A stretch of DNA of 19,191 bases from DASZZY01 sp036260395 (GTDB lineage Bacteria > Actinomycetota > UBA4738 > CALAEC01): positions 1 through 19,191 of the forward strand of contig DASZZY010000133.1 of the NCBI GenBank assembly GCA_036260395.1. Reading direction: 5' to 3'. Each line of letters starts with the position of its first letter. Position 1 is the first letter of the stretch. The translations under genes were made by a program, and so were the position numbers. Below, piece after piece: positions 7,207 through 13,821 of the stretch. Under the pieces are notes generated by a model. That model made no database searches and was not told the origin of the DNA. It saw only the letters and a program-made list of their open reading frames with translations.

Positions 7207-7214
7207 TTCCGGAG

Positions 7215-7397
7215 ATGGCGAAGGAGGCCGAACGGGTGCCGGCAGAGGGCCAGGGGGACGAGCGGTCCGGCCAGCGGCGGCCGACCTGCTCGGTCTGCGG
7301 CACGAAGCTGTCGAGCTATAACCCGGGCCCCAACTGCTGGCAGCACACGATCGGCTACCCCTGGCGGGGACCCTCAGCCAAGCCGCGGTACGACTGA
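7215..7397 (+). CDS. 60-residue CxxC...CxxH putative zinc-binding protein
   Basis: I do not recognise a named function. The first 23 residues are charged and look disordered. The rest carries PTCSVCGTKLSSYNPGPNCW, with Cys25, Cys28, Cys41 and His44, a spacing (CxxC-x12-CxxH) that could bind one zinc ion. The ATG at 7215 is supported by AGGGGG at 7201-7206, 8 bases upstream, and GGAG abuts the ATG. The gene stands alone, with its own TAAGAT promoter and a leader that may be structured, between korB and the oppositely oriented acyl-CoA dehydrogenase gene, whose end lies 30 bases away. The short C-terminal tail is basic and aromatic (YPWRGPSAKPRYD), which might suit nucleic-acid contact, but that is a guess. 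Confidence 0.72.
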   Translation: MAKEAERVPAEGQGDERSGQRRPTCSVCGTKLSSYNPGPNCWQHTIGYPWRGPSAKPRYD

Positions 7398-7427
7398 CGT
7401 CCTCACGGCCGCTCCCGCGACGGACGG

Positions 7428-9038
7428 CTAGTCGCCGTCGAGCCCCAGCAGCTCTTCGTAGCCCTCGCTGAGGTCGAGCGCCGCGGCCTCCATCCCGGGG
7501 ACCACGTACCCGTCGACCCACAGCCGCGCCACGTGGCGCTCGCGGTCGGTGCCGCGCTCCCCGGCCTCCAGGAGGAGCGCCCCCCGGTAGGCCAGGGCCA
7601 GCCGCTCCACGAGCACCCGGGCCGACGCCAGGTCGCCGCCCAGGACGCCTGGGGCCTCGCCCTCGGCCCGGTCCAGGGCCAGTGCGACCTGTTTGGCGGA
7701 GGCCGCGAGCTCGCCGTTCGCGGGGATCCGGGCCCGGGCGTCGGCCAGGATCGCGTCGAGCGTGTGCTCGCGGGCCATCGAGCGAACCGCGTCCAGCACG
7801 AGCACGTTCGTGCTCCCCTCCCAGATCGGCAGTACCTGGGCGTCGCGCAGCAGCCGCGGGGTGTCGAAGTCCTCGATGTACCCGTTGCCCCCGAGCAGCT
7901 CCATGGCCTCGCTGGCGGCGCGGACGGCGAACCTGGCGGTGATGAGCTTCGAGATCGGGGTCAGGATCCGGAGCATCCGGCGCTCGGGCTCGGTCCCCCC
8001 CGCGTCGACGCGGTCCAGGAACCGGGCGGTCTCCAGGACCAGGGCCACGTTGGCCTCGAGCTCCACCTGGAGGCGGGCCAGGTCCTGCATCGCCAGCGGC
8101 TGGCGGGCCACCGGCGCGCCGAACGCCACCCGCTCGACGGTGGAGGCCATCGCCTCGCGGAGCGCCCGCCGGGCGCCTCCCACCGACGCCACGGCGTTGT
8201 AGATCCGCGACAGGTTGAACAGCTCCGCGGCCACCCGGACGCCCTTCCCGCGCTCGCCCACGGGGTAGGCCAGCGCGCCGTCGTAGACCACCTCGCCGGT
8301 GGGCATCGACGCCACGCCGAGCTTGTCCTTGAGCCGCTCGATCCGGTACCGGTTGGGCTCGCCGTCGACCTCCGCGGGGAGCAGGAAGACCGTCAGCCCC
8401 TCGGGGGCCCGGGCGATCGTGAGGATCAGGCCCGCGTCGACGTTCGAGCAGAACCACTTCTCGCCGTAGAGGCGCCAGGCGCCGTCCTCCGGGCGGGCCT
8501 CGGTCTCGATCCGCGACAGGTCCGAGCCCCCGGCCTTCTCGGTCATGAACATCGCGCCCTGGAGGAGGGCGTCGGGATCGGTGGCCGTCAGGCGAGGGAC
8601 GAACCGCCCGGCCAGCTCCGGGGCGAACCGCTCCAGGACGCGGACCACGCCGTCGGTGCAGCACACCGGGCAGTACAGGCCGGCCTCGCCCTGCGCGAAG
8701 AGGTAGCCGAGCGCGAACTTGGCGACCTGGGGCAGCGGCCCGCGCTCGTCGGCAGGGCGGACCAGGCCGAAGCCGTAGGCCGCCCGGGTCATCTCCTCGT
8801 ACGCCGGGTGGTAGACGACGCGGTCCACGCGCCGGCCACGGGCGTCGTATCGCTCCAGCGCCGGGCGATGCCGGTCGGCGACCCGGGCCCGGGGGGCGAA
8901 GAACGCCGGGGCCAGGGCGCCCATCCGCTCGAGGAGCGGCTCCGCGCGGGCCAGCTCCTCGGGGCCGGTCCGCGCGGCGACCGCCCGGCGGAACGGCTCG
9001 TCGTCGAGCCACCAGTTCGGGTGGGGTGCCGGCGTCAC
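7428..9038 (-). CDS. Acyl-CoA dehydrogenase, AidB-like
   Basis: The protein has 536 residues, longer than catabolic acyl-CoA dehydrogenases (about 380) and similar to the AidB branch. Family motifs are MTEKAGGSD (165-173), GEKWFCS (192-198), LGGNGYIED (382-390) and IWEGSTNV (405-412), all contacting FAD or substrate in relatives. A cysteine-rich LYCPVCCTDG (121-130) is also present. It likely oxidises an acyl-CoA to the enoyl-CoA with FAD, or acts in alkylation protection as proposed for AidB; sequence alone does not decide. The start is GTG 9038 because TATGAT stands 6 bases upstream on the same strand, leaving no leader and no Shine-Dalgarno. The divergent gene at 9059 shares this promoter patch. 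The last residues reach to within 30 bases of the small gene ending at 7397. Confidence 0.88.
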   Translation of the reverse strand: MTPAPHPNWWLDDEPFRRAVAARTGPEELARAEPLLERMGALAPAFFAPRARVADRHRPALERYDARGRRVDRVVYHPAYEEMTRAAYGFGLVRPADERGPLPQVAKFALGYLFAQGEAGLYCPVCCTDGVVRVLERFAPELAGRFVPRLTATDPDALLQGAMFMTEKAGGSDLSRIETEARPEDGAWRLYGEKWFCSNVDAGLILTIARAPEGLTVFLLPAEVDGEPNRYRIERLKDKLGVASMPTGEVVYDGALAYPVGERGKGVRVAAELFNLSRIYNAVASVGGARRALREAMASTVERVAFGAPVARQPLAMQDLARLQVELEANVALVLETARFLDRVDAGGTEPERRMLRILTPISKLITARFAVRAASEAMELLGGNGYIEDFDTPRLLRDAQVLPIWEGSTNVLVLDAVRSMAREHTLDAILADARARIPANGELAASAKQVALALDRAEGEAPGVLGGDLASARVLVERLALAYRGALLLEAGERGTDRERHVARLWVDGYVVPGMEAAALDLSEGYEELLGLDGD

Positions 9039-9044
9039 GGGCGA

Positions 9045-9052
9045 ATCATACT
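9045..9052. promoter_or_regulatory. Overlapping divergent -10 elements (TATGAT minus, CATACT plus)
   Basis: The 8-base core ATCATACT supplies TATGAT on the minus strand (9050-9045) and CATACT on the plus strand (9047-9052). Each ends exactly 6 bases before a GTG start (9038 minus, 9059 plus). The whole intergenic gap is 20 bases, so any -35 contacts would fall inside the opposite coding region. No -35 consensus is seen on either side. Confidence 0.55.
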
Positions 9053-9058
9053 GGCCGG

Positions 9059-9487
9059 GTGGACGAGGAACGGATGCGCCGCCTGGTGGCCGAGGCGCAG
9101 GTCGCCCGGATGGCGACCGTGGACGCCGAAGGCCGGCCGCACGTCGTGCCGATCGTTTTCGCGGTCGACGGCGATACGGTGTACTCGAGCGTCGACGAGA
9201 AGCCGAAGGCCAGCCGCGACCTGAAGCGGATCCGGAACCTCCGCCGGAACCCGGTGGCCGAGCTGGTCGTGGACCATTACGAGGACGACTGGGAGCGGAT
9301 CTGGTGGGTCCGGCTCCGCGGCCGCGCGGACGTCGTGGAGGAGGGAGCCGAGCGCGAGCGGGCCCTGGACCTGCTGGGCCGGAAGTACCCGCAGTACCGC
9401 GACGCGGCCCCGCAGGGCGCGGTCATCGCGATCCGGGTCGACCGGTGGCGGGGGTGGTCGTTCCGGCCGGTAGAATCGCCCCCGTGA
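9059..9487 (+). CDS. PPOX-class F420-dependent oxidoreductase (TIGR03668-like)
   Basis: The protein has 142 residues with the split-barrel flavin/F420-binding fold. Typical stretches are ARMATVDAEGRPHVVPIVFA near residues 16-35, DTVYSSVDEKPK, NLRRNPVAELVVDHYEDDWERIWWVR and AVIAIRVDRWRGWS at the C-terminus. The WWVR and KYPQY signatures resemble the family often annotated as PPOX class F420-dependent enzyme. Substrate is unknown; related proteins reduce small molecules or bind F420, FMN or haem. I chose GTG 9059 rather than an earlier GTG at 9026, since the earlier one lies inside the opposite gene and upstream of the CATACT -10. The stop overlaps the next gene's GTG by four bases, and a TAGAAT -10 for that gene is embedded in the last codons. 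Confidence 0.85.
   Translation: MDEERMRRLVAEAQVARMATVDAEGRPHVVPIVFAVDGDTVYSSVDEKPKASRDLKRIRNLRRNPVAELVVDHYEDDWERIWWVRLRGRADVVEEGAERERALDLLGRKYPQYRDAAPQGAVIAIRVDRWRGWSFRPVESPP
9471..9476 (+). promoter_or_regulatory. -10 element TAGAAT for the receiver-like gene (leaderless)
   Basis: TAGAAT lies inside the 3' end of the PPOX gene and ends 7 bases before GTG 9484, so the transcript should begin at the start codon. The 11-mer GTAGAATCGCC is repeated at 17229-17239 upstream of another small gene. Confidence 0.55.
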
Positions 9488-9882
9488 AGGCCCTGGTGAT
9501 CTCCGCCGACCCGGAGCTGCGCAGGCTGCTCGTGGTCGCGCTCCGCAGCGCCGAGCGCCGGACCGGCGAGCCCTGGGAGTACCTGGAGGCCTCGAACGGC
9601 CTGCGGGGCCTCCGGGTGGCCTGGCGCGAGCGGCCGGACGTGGTGGTGGCCGACGAGATCGCGTCCGGCGCCGGCGCGTTCGCCGTGGCCCGGGACCTGC
9701 GCGGCGCCGCGGAGCCGTTCCCCGGCGGGGTGGTGATCGTGCTGGCCCGCCGCGAGGACGAGTGGCTGGCCCGGTGGTCGGGCGCCGACGCCTGGCTGAC
9801 CAGGCCCGTGGACCCCTTCGCGCTGGCCGATACCGTGGTGGACCTGATCGGGCGGCGGGCCGTCCGGGAGGAGAGCGCATGA
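9484..9882 (+). CDS. Degenerate response-regulator receiver domain protein
   Basis: The protein has 132 residues with the alternating hydrophobic strand pattern of a CheY-like receiver and no output domain. Asp57 in PDVVVADEIA sits where the phosphoacceptor aspartate is expected, and Asp9 matches the N-terminal acidic pocket. The conserved Thr/Ser is Ala88 (VVIVLARRED), and the conserved Lys is Arg107 in LTRPVDPF. I therefore call it a pseudo-receiver, likely a protein-interaction module rather than a normal phospho-switch. No histidine kinase is nearby. The GTG at 9484 fits both the TAGAAT promoter 7 bases upstream and the GTGA overlap with the PPOX gene. Its last bases overlap the next gene (ATGA), so the two are coupled. 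Confidence 0.72.
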   Translation: MKALVISADPELRRLLVVALRSAERRTGEPWEYLEASNGLRGLRVAWRERPDVVVADEIASGAGAFAVARDLRGAAEPFPGGVVIVLARREDEWLARWSGADAWLTRPVDPFALADTVVDLIGRRAVREESA

Positions 9883-10166
9883 GGATCCGGGGCACCTGCA
9901 GGAACTGCGGCCGGGAGTTCCTCCCGGAGCAGGTGGTCGAGGCCGGCGGCCACTGCCCGTGGTGCGGGAAGGCCTTCAACCGCGACTACACCTCGCTCCT
10001 GGTGCAGGCCCTCCGCCAGGCCGACGAGGCCGGCGACGCGCTCGAGGGGGCCCTCAAGGACATGGCGGCCATCGACGAGCTGGCCATGGAGATCGACGAG
10101 GAGAGCGTCCTCCAGCCGCTCCGCGAGGCGCTGCGGGCCATGCGCCGGCGCGGGGCGCGCGTCTAG
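9879..10166 (+). CDS. Zinc-ribbon protein with helical C-terminus (95 residues)
   Basis: No named family is recognised. The N-terminus forms a zinc ribbon: Cys7 and Cys10 in GTCRNCGREF, then Cys26 and Cys29 in HCPWCGKAF. From about residue 35 the sequence is charged and heptad-like (LLVQALRQADEAGDALEGAL and on to LREALRAMRRRG), suggesting one or two long helices for dimerisation or partner binding, with a basic C-terminus. The ATG overlaps the receiver gene's stop and is preceded by GGGAGGAG (9865-9872). The following DUF72 gene starts at the very next base after the stop. Its place between the pseudo-receiver and DUF72 genes suggests a joint function, but what that is cannot be told. Confidence 0.75.
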   Translation: MRIRGTCRNCGREFLPEQVVEAGGHCPWCGKAFNRDYTSLLVQALRQADEAGDALEGALKDMAAIDELAMEIDEESVLQPLREALRAMRRRGARV

Positions 10167-11066
10167 GTGGGCCGCCTCCGCGTCGGCACGGCGTCCTGGA
10201 CAGACAAGACCCTGCTGGAATCGGGGTGGTACCCGCGGGAGGCCAACACGCCCGAAGAGCGCCTCAAGTTCTACGCGTCCCGGTTCCCGGTGGTCGAGGT
10301 GGACTCCACCTACTACGCGCTCCCCAGCGAGCGGAACGCCGTGCTGTGGACCGAGCGGACCCCGAACGACTTCACGTTCGACGTCAAGGCGTTCTCGCTC
10401 ATGACCGGCCATCCCGTGCTCCGGCGCGGGCTCCCCAAGGATCTCCAGAAGGCGCTCCCGAAGGAGGCCGGCCCGCGGGTCTCGGCGAAGGACGTGCCGG
10501 AGGAGGTCGTGGACGAGGCCTGGGAGATCTTCCGCCGGACGCTGATGCCGCTCCACTCCGCGGGGAAGCTCGGGCTGGTGATGTTCCAGTACCCGCAGTG
10601 GTTCTTCCCCGGGCGGGACTCCCGGCAGGCGATCCTCCATGCCCGGGAGCGGCTCCCGGACTACGAGATCGCCGTCGAGTTCCGGCAGGGGACGTGGTTC
10701 AAGGACGAGCAGGCCACCCGGAAGACACTCGACTTCCTCCGCGAGGAGGCGATCCCGTTCGTGTGCGTCGACATGCCCCAGGGCTTCGGCACCAGCGTGC
10801 CGCCGATCGCCGAGGCCACCTCCGACCGCTTCGCGGTCGTCCGCTTCCACGGACGGCGCGAGGAGACCTGGACGAAGAAGGACGTTCCACCCACGGAGCG
10901 GTTCCGGTACGACTACAGCGCCGAGGAGCTCGAGGAGTGGGTGCCGAAGGTGAAGGCGCTGACCGAGCAGGCCAAGGAGACCCACGCGCTGTTCAACAAC
11001 TGCTACCGGGACTACGCCACCCGCAACGCGAAGGACTTCGGCGACCTGGTGGCCGAGGCGGAATGA
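10167..11066 (+). CDS. DUF72 (YecE-like) protein
   Basis: The protein has 299 residues, normal for the DUF72 family of TIM-barrel-like proteins. It opens with LRVGTASWTDKTLLESGWYP, continues with RLKFYASRFPVVEVDSTYYALP and has FTFDVKAFSLMTGH, QYPQWFFPG, AVEFRQGTWF and LFNNCYRDYATRNA near the end, all characteristic of the family. The biochemical activity of DUF72 is unknown; a nuclease-like or sugar-isomerase-like barrel has been suggested from fold, without proof. GTG 10167 directly follows the previous stop with only a weak GC-rich purine stretch upstream, so translation is probably coupled. Its stop overlaps the next small gene in an ATGA junction. Confidence 0.88.
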   Translation: MGRLRVGTASWTDKTLLESGWYPREANTPEERLKFYASRFPVVEVDSTYYALPSERNAVLWTERTPNDFTFDVKAFSLMTGHPVLRRGLPKDLQKALPKEAGPRVSAKDVPEEVVDEAWEIFRRTLMPLHSAGKLGLVMFQYPQWFFPGRDSRQAILHARERLPDYEIAVEFRQGTWFKDEQATRKTLDFLREEAIPFVCVDMPQGFGTSVPPIAEATSDRFAVVRFHGRREETWTKKDVPPTERFRYDYSAEELEEWVPKVKALTEQAKETHALFNNCYRDYATRNAKDFGDLVAEAE

Positions 11067-11266
11067 CGGCGACGTACGACGTCCGGGTCGAGGAGTCGAA
11101 CGGGGCGTGGTCGGTCCACATCGTCGATGCCGCCGGCGAGCCGGTGTTCCAGCGGGCCTGCGCCGACGAGGGCGAGGCCCACCTGTTCGCCTCCACCGTC
11201 CGGCAGCACCTCGCGTGGCTCTCGCCCGACCGGTTCCGCCGCTACTACCGTCTCCCCGAGGCGTAG
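11063..11266 (+). CDS. Small protein of 67 residues following DUF72
   Basis: I do not recognise a named family. The sequence starts TATYDVRVEESNGAWSVHIV and reads like a small beta-sheet with a following helix: strands around residues 3-10, 14-20 and 25-31, then EAHLFASTVRQHLAWL and a basic aromatic end RFRRYYRLP. Such a pattern resembles double-stranded beta-hairpin-plus-helix domains that act as partners. No signal peptide or membrane segment is present. It overlaps the DUF72 stop by four bases (ATGA), with GAGGCGG just upstream as a possible ribosome binding site, so it is almost certainly co-expressed with DUF72. Codon use matches its neighbours. Confidence 0.72.
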   Translation: MTATYDVRVEESNGAWSVHIVDAAGEPVFQRACADEGEAHLFASTVRQHLAWLSPDRFRRYYRLPEA

Positions 11267-11269
11267 GCT
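11264..11269 (+). promoter_or_regulatory. -10 element TAGGCT for the membrane microprotein (leaderless)
   Basis: TAGGCT begins at the TAG stop of the 67-residue gene and ends 7 bases before ATG 11277. No Shine-Dalgarno precedes the ATG, in keeping with leaderless translation. The gene may also be read from the upstream operon. Confidence 0.42.
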
Positions 11270-11276
11270 ATCGGCG

Positions 11277-11384
11277 ATGGGGTTCAACGCCATGCAGCCC
11301 GGGAAGGTGAAGCCGGCCGACCTGGCCGTCTTCCTGGTGGCCCTCGGGGTCATCGTGGGCGTGGTCCTGTGGGCCGTGCTCTAG
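11277..11384 (+). CDS. 35-residue single-pass membrane microprotein
   Basis: The predicted peptide has a short polar N-terminus with two basic residues (PGKVKPADL, about residues 8-16) and then one continuous hydrophobic segment of about 18 residues rich in Leu, Val, Ile and Ala to the C-terminus (AVFLVALGVIVGVVLWAVL). This is a single transmembrane helix, likely N-in C-out by the positive-inside rule. The reading frame is short, so support comes from context: a TAGGCT -10 ends 7 bases before the ATG, the frame fills the gap between two genes, and the composition is clearly membrane-like. An internal ATG at 11292 would give a 30-residue form. Function is unknown; a role as small regulator of a membrane complex is only a guess. 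Confidence 0.6.
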   Translation: MGFNAMQPGKVKPADLAVFLVALGVIVGVVLWAVL

Positions 11385-11394
11385 CCCCGCCCCG

Positions 11395-12396
11395 GTGAGC
11401 GATCTCCTCGTCATCACCCAGGCCGAGGTGCCGGATCTGCTGCCGATGGCCCGGTGCATCGACGTCATGGAGGAGGCGCTGTCGGCGGTGGCCCGCGGCG
11501 ATGCCGTCCTCCCGCTGCGGCAGATGGTCGAGCTCCCGAGCGGCGACGGCGACCTGCTGGCCGTGATGCCGGCCTCCCTGGCCGGCGACGCCGGGGTCAA
11601 GGCCATCACGGTGTTCCCCCGGAACGAGGGGACGGAGCTCCACGCCCACCAGGGGATCGTGGTGCTGTTCGAGACCGAGCGGGGGCGGCCGGTCGCCGTC
11701 ATCGACGCCACGGCCATCACCGCGATCCGGACGGCGGCGGTCAGCGGCGCGGCCACGCGGGCGCTGGCCCGCGATCACGCCGGCGACCTGGCGATCCTCG
11801 GCTCCGGCACCCAGGCCCGAACGCACCTCGAGGCCATGGCCGCGGTGCGCCGGCTGCGGCGGGTCCGGGTGTGGAGCCGGAACGAGGCGCGGGCCCGGGC
11901 CTTCGCCGACGCCACGGCGCCGAGGACCGGCGTGGAGGTCGAGGTCGTGGCATCAGCGGAGCAGGCGGTTGAGGGCGCCGACATCGTGTGCACGGCCACC
12001 TCGGCGCGGGAGCCGATCCTGCGGGGGGAGTGGCTGGCGGCCGGGACGCACATCAACGCCGTCGGCTACTCGGGCCGCCAGGGCCGCGAGCTGGACGGGG
12101 AGGCCGTGGCCCGGTCCCGGCTTTTCTGCGACCGCCGCGAGTCCGTGCTGAACGAGTCCGGTGACTTCCTGCTCGCTCGCGAGGAGAGCGCCGTGGACGA
12201 TGGCCACATCGCCGGCGAGATCGGCGAGGTGTTCATCGGCAAGGTTCCAGGGCGGACATCGCCGGACGAGATCACGCTGTTCGAGTCTCTGGGTCTGGCC
12301 GTGGAGGACGTGGCCGCCGCCCGGGCGATCCACGACGCCGCCGTGGAAAGCGGCGTCGGGACCAGGGTTCCGCTCGGAGGGCTCCGGGAGGCGTGA
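11395..12396 (+). CDS. Ornithine cyclodeaminase/mu-crystallin family protein
   Basis: The protein has 333 residues, typical of the family. Visible are Lys69 in GVKAITVFPRN, Arg112 in AIRTAAVSGAATRALA, the dinucleotide-binding GSGTQARTHLEAM (136-148) and VRVWSRNEARARAFA. The C-terminal half contains GTHINAVGYSGRQGRELD and GEIGEVFIGKVPGR. Members include ornithine cyclodeaminase, alanine dehydrogenase, ketimine reductase and other NAD(P)-dependent enzymes, so substrate is open. The GTG at 11395 is 10 bases after the microprotein stop and lacks a Shine-Dalgarno or a clear -10; read-through translation from upstream is possible. The stop lies only 3 bases from the stop of the convergent gene. Confidence 0.88.
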   Translation: MSDLLVITQAEVPDLLPMARCIDVMEEALSAVARGDAVLPLRQMVELPSGDGDLLAVMPASLAGDAGVKAITVFPRNEGTELHAHQGIVVLFETERGRPVAVIDATAITAIRTAAVSGAATRALARDHAGDLAILGSGTQARTHLEAMAAVRRLRRVRVWSRNEARARAFADATAPRTGVEVEVVASAEQAVEGADIVCTATSAREPILRGEWLAAGTHINAVGYSGRQGRELDGEAVARSRLFCDRRESVLNESGDFLLAREESAVDDGHIAGEIGEVFIGKVPGRTSPDEITLFESLGLAVEDVAAARAIHDAAVESGVGTRVPLGGLREA

Positions 12397-12399
12397 GCC

Positions 12400-13671
12400 C
12401 TATCCCGACGCCGCCGTGAAGCGGAGGATCTCCAGCCCGCGACGGTAGTCGTGGACGTAGACGATCTCGTCCGTGATCCACTTGGCCGCCCCGGTGTAGC
12501 CCTGGACCGGCTGGAACCACCCGATCTGCTCCATCGAGCCGTCCGGGTCGACGTCGAGGAACCGGGTCCCCCAGTCGTAGTGGGCCATGGCCAGCACACC
12601 GCCGTTCCGCCAGTCCGGGTGGGGGTCGAACCAGTGCCCGCAGAACAGGGTGTGGTACGGGGCGTTGCCGTCGGCGTAGACGCCGCGGCCCTCCACCCGC
12701 CATTCCTCAAGCTTGTGGAACGTGGCCCGCTGGCGCTGCTTCTCCCAGCCGGGCCTTCCGCCCTCCCCGCCGACGCCGAACTGCTTCTTGTCGACCCGCC
12801 GCACGTCGGTGGCGTCATACGTGGCCACGGCGTGCACGCTCGGGTCGTTGCAGTCGTCTCCCGCCAGGTTGGTGGCTCCCGGCGGGGCGACCTCGGCGCC
12901 CATGAGCAGGAGCGAGTCCCGGCCGCCGTTGGGCCAGGAGGCGCCGTGATACCCGAGGGAGTGGAACCCGGGATCGATCCGGGCCAGCTCCACGGGCTGC
13001 AACGGGTTGCGGACGTCCAGGTACAGCGACGGCTGCCCCGCCCCCATGACCCGGCCGGGAGCGACCTCGATGAAGTCGTGCATGTAGTCGTCGCCGTCGA
13101 CGTGATCGCGCCAGTTCGCGACGCGCTGGGGGTTCGTGGGATCGGTGAGGTCGATGATGTGTCCGGTGCGGCCAATCGCGTAGGTGCAGTCAAGGATGCA
13201 GGTCCAGGTGTGGTCGTAGACCCGGGTACGACCGATCACCGTCGGGGCGCTCGGGTCGCTCACGTCGACGACGAGCAGCCAGCCGTTCGACGGCGGGGCC
13301 TCGCCGGTCGTGGCGCCGGCCGCGTCGATGCCGTTGACGAGGAGGATCTCGCCGTTGGTCTCGGGCTCCTCCTGGGCGAAGATCGCGTGGGTCCCGGTCT
13401 GCACCGCCAGGAGGGACCCGGTCAGCTCCGGCGAGGCCGGGTCGGAGACGTCATAGATGAAGACCCCCCGGGGGTCGGTCAGGTAGTAGTGATCGCCGAC
13501 GAGCATCCCGCCGGACGTCCCTGTGTGGATCGGGATGGCGCCGAGCCACTCGACGTTGTCGGTGCTGAAGCCGCCGCTGGGGACGGGCGACGTCTGGGCG
13601 GCCGCCGGGACGGCCACCGGTACGGAGGAGACGACGGCAAGGGCGAGCAGTCGAGCGATCCACGAACGCAT
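12400..13671 (-). CDS. Secreted LVIVD-repeat beta-propeller protein
   Basis: The protein has 423 residues. A signal peptide is clear: MRSWIARLLALAVVSSVPVA followed by a probable cleavage site after Ala25 (PAAA/QTS). Four LVIVD-type repeats with the D(V/L)(S/T/R)(D/N)PxxP core are seen near residues 70-85 (FIYDVSDPASP), 132-148 (VVDVSDPSAP), 171-186 (IIDLTDPTNP) and 217-230 (LDVRNPLQP), implying an extracellular beta-propeller. A close cysteine pair, CILDC (158-162), could form a disulfide. Function is unknown; this family commonly occurs in secreted proteins of unclear role. GGAGGG (13676-13681) sits 4 bases upstream of the ATG. It faces the ornithine cyclodeaminase-like gene with a gap of 3 bases and diverges from the Ddn-like gene. 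Confidence 0.85.
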   Translation of the reverse strand: MRSWIARLLALAVVSSVPVAVPAAAQTSPVPSGGFSTDNVEWLGAIPIHTGTSGGMLVGDHYYLTDPRGVFIYDVSDPASPELTGSLLAVQTGTHAIFAQEEPETNGEILLVNGIDAAGATTGEAPPSNGWLLVVDVSDPSAPTVIGRTRVYDHTWTCILDCTYAIGRTGHIIDLTDPTNPQRVANWRDHVDGDDYMHDFIEVAPGRVMGAGQPSLYLDVRNPLQPVELARIDPGFHSLGYHGASWPNGGRDSLLLMGAEVAPPGATNLAGDDCNDPSVHAVATYDATDVRRVDKKQFGVGGEGGRPGWEKQRQRATFHKLEEWRVEGRGVYADGNAPYHTLFCGHWFDPHPDWRNGGVLAMAHYDWGTRFLDVDPDGSMEQIGWFQPVQGYTGAAKWITDEIVYVHDYRRGLEILRFTAASG

Positions 13672-13779
13672 GATTCCCTCCAGGGCCTCGACGGGCGTTT
13701 AGCGGTACTTCTGGGGATTCGACGCGGGTGGGCCGTTTCCTGCTCGCCGCCGGTGCCCGTCCGGCGGACCGGACCGGCA

Positions 13780-13809
13780 TTGCTCGGCGGGCCATCCGGG
13801 TGAGAGCAT
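13780..13809 (+). promoter_or_regulatory. Candidate promoter of the Ddn-like gene
   Basis: TTGCTC (13780-13785) and GAGCAT (13804-13809) are spaced 18 bases apart. Transcription would start near 13816, a few bases before ATG 13822, with no Shine-Dalgarno. The -10 departs from TANNNT at its first base, so this is weaker than the others. The rest of the 150-base divergent gap (13672-13821) shows only the ribosome binding site of the minus-strand gene. Confidence 0.3.
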
Positions 13810-13821
13810 CGATGGCGCTCG

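Noticed and set aside
7418..7440. CGACGG/CCGTCG inverted repeat between convergent genes, considered as a bidirectional terminator
   Set aside because: Six base pairs with an 11-base loop, partly inside the acyl-CoA dehydrogenase coding end, and no T-run on either strand.
9026..9058. Earlier GTG start for the PPOX-class gene
   Set aside because: It would overlap the divergent gene's start and lie upstream of the -10 element; the family N-terminus matches the start at 9059.
7533..9224. Plus-strand open frame of 563 codons opposite the acyl-CoA dehydrogenase
   Set aside because: Antisense shadow without motifs; the minus-strand enzyme has all its family signatures.
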